Shown here piece after piece: positions 62,995-64,000 of a stretch of 64,000 nt of DNA. Under the pieces are notes generated by a model. It saw only the letters and a list, made by a program, of their open reading frames with translations. It was not told the DNA's origin and searched no databases. The translations under genes and the position numbers were made by a program. This DNA is from Clostridia bacterium (lineage in GTDB: Bacteria > Bacillota > Clostridia > Oscillospirales > Acutalibacteraceae), in contig JAFWAC010000024.1 of the NCBI GenBank assembly GCA_017507805.1, forward strand, positions 96,146 to 160,145, written 5' to 3'. The first letter of the stretch is position 1; the number at the start of each line of letters is the position of its first letter.

Positions 62995-64000
62995 ATGAAA
63001 AAAATCAGTAAAATTTTAAGCTTGATTCTGGCACTAAGTTTAGTTTTATCAGCATTCTGTTTCGGTACTGTATCTGCCGATGGAACAACCGACACTAATA
63101 TTTTATTAAATAATGCTAATATTTCAATTACGCCCTTACAGGTATTAACCGAGGGATTAGATTGGACAAAGACCGAGTTTAGTTATGAGGGTATGGAAAT
63201 CAGCGATTCATATCTTACAGCGGGTTCTTACGGTGCTTTGACTAATGGGGACTATGCAGATGTTACACAAATAAATTCAAAAACAGGTGTTACATTAACC
63301 GCTAAAGAGATTGCAACAAGAAGACTTGCATTAAAGGTTGATTTAGGCAACTATTATGATACTTCCCTTGTGAAAATAGGGGTTCAAAACGGTGGTTGGG
63401 CACCTGCAAGAAGAATTTACAGTTATAATGTATATGGTGTTACCCAATATGATTCTGAAACTGTTCTTAATGATTCTAACCTGATTGGTAGTTTTATTGT
63501 TGATGGCAATAACTATTATACAGCCGGATTAAGAGAAGCAACATTTGAAAGCACTACTGTTCGTTACATAGTAATTGTATTCAATCTTTTGGGAACCGAC
63601 CCTGGAATGAAAGATAATGCGATTCTTACAGATTTGACTGATGCTCCTGTAACAGTTGCTACAAGTTATATTTATGACGGTTCTAAAAATACGGGTTATG
63701 ATGCAGTTGCTGGTATGCCTTATCTTTCTGAAATTGAAATATACGGCAGTACTGTGGCTCAGAGTAATGTTTTATCAGGCAATTCAAATGTTACTTTCTC
63801 ACCATTACAGATAGCAACCGATGGACTTGACTGGACAGCATCGTCTTTTAGCTATGAGAGCTTGGAGATAAGCGATGCAAATCTTGTTGCAGGCTCGTTT
63901 GATACTTTGATTGACGGTGACTATACAACCGCAACACAGATAGACTCATCAAATACTCTTTTAAGTGCATCAGAGATCGCTACAAGAAGACTTGCATTAA
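62995..64000 (+). CDS. Discoidin-like repeat surface protein, cut by the window end
   Basis: The first 335 codons of a longer gene; no stop before 64000. Signal peptide 1-29 (ends near TVSADG). At least two tandem units of 223 residues follow, of the same type as in the protein at 39785 (IATRRLALKVDLG, VQNGGWAPARRI, YNVYG, FNLLGTDPG, YLSEIEIYG). The second unit is incomplete. A 29-base stretch (63160-63188) is identical to 41402-41430 in the first protein, pointing to shared recent ancestry or conversion. ATG start, AGGAGG eight bases upstream. Probably a glycan-binding surface protein; anchor type not visible. Confidence 0.8.
   Translation, partial: MKKISKILSLILALSLVLSAFCFGTVSADGTTDTNILLNNANISITPLQVLTEGLDWTKTEFSYEGMEISDSYLTAGSYGALTNGDYADVTQINSKTGVTLTAKEIATRRLALKVDLGNYYDTSLVKIGVQNGGWAPARRIYSYNVYGVTQYDSETVLNDSNLIGSFIVDGNNYYTAGLREATFESTTVRYIVIVFNLLGTDPGMKDNAILTDLTDAPVTVATSYIYDGSKNTGYDAVAGMPYLSEIEIYGSTVAQSNVLSGNSNVTFSPLQIATDGLDWTASSFSYESLEISDANLVAGSFDTLIDGDYTTATQIDSSNTLLSASEIATRRLAL

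Overview
The window looks like chromosome from a low-to-middle GC, Gram-positive anaerobe of the class Clostridia, most likely a gut or rumen relative of the Oscillospiraceae/Ruminococcaceae. The reasons are strong AGGAGG-type ribosome binding sites, frequent TTG and GTG starts, sigma-A promoters of the TTGACA-N17-TATAAT type, lipoprotein solute-binding proteins, several sugar ABC permease pairs without their own ATPase, and dockerin and cohesin modules. I could not run searches, so the taxonomy is an inference. Nearly everything serves complex-carbohydrate capture and breakdown. All protein genes except one regulator lie on the + strand.

Region 1 (19-12423) is an operon that probably starts upstream of the window. 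It holds a large solute-binding protein with carbohydrate-binding-like N-terminal modules, a permease pair, an NHL/TPR/Yip1-like membrane protein, a DUF5696-type lipoprotein, a second permease pair and a lipoprotein solute-binding protein.

Region 2 (12530-31637) begins at a clear promoter with a structured leader. It encodes an extracellular set built from one shared lectin-like (LamG/concanavalin-like) module: a dockerin protein, a giant GH13 amylase-like enzyme with a dockerin, two membrane-anchored lectin-repeat proteins, a second giant GH13 enzyme, and a small cohesin-dockerin adaptor. Together they resemble an amylosome, the starch-degrading relative of the cellulosome.

Region 3 (31664-36378) encodes cytoplasmic enzymes: a GH36-like alpha-galactosidase, an FAD-dependent oxidoreductase, a PHP phosphoesterase and a calcineurin-like phosphoesterase. 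It ends at a hairpin terminator.

Region 4 (36379-38617) is an accessory-looking island. It contains three tandem tRNA-Pro(TGG) copies, two broken and one intact. One broken copy runs into a GC-rich palindromic sequence. Also present are several hairpins, an orphan 162-residue gene with its own promoter and terminator, a 20-bp imperfect inverted repeat bracketing the intact tRNA and the orphan gene, and the remains of a decayed gene.

Region 5 (38618-64000 and beyond) has an AraC-type regulator on the minus strand, divergent from a single very long operon. The intervening region has a promoter and 14-bp direct repeats that suit AraC-type operators. The operon encodes a membrane-anchored protein with tandem 243-residue discoidin-like repeats, a lipoprotein solute-binding protein, two beta-helix proteins, a GH20 hexosaminidase-like enzyme, and then a second copy of the region 1 cassette in the same order (large binding protein, two permeases, NHL/Yip1, DUF5696, two permeases). 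It continues with an SGNH esterase lipoprotein, a possible 15-codon leader ORF, and another discoidin-like repeat protein cut by the window end. The duplicated seven-gene cassette, with its unstudied NHL/Yip1 and DUF5696 partners, is the best candidate here for an undescribed system.
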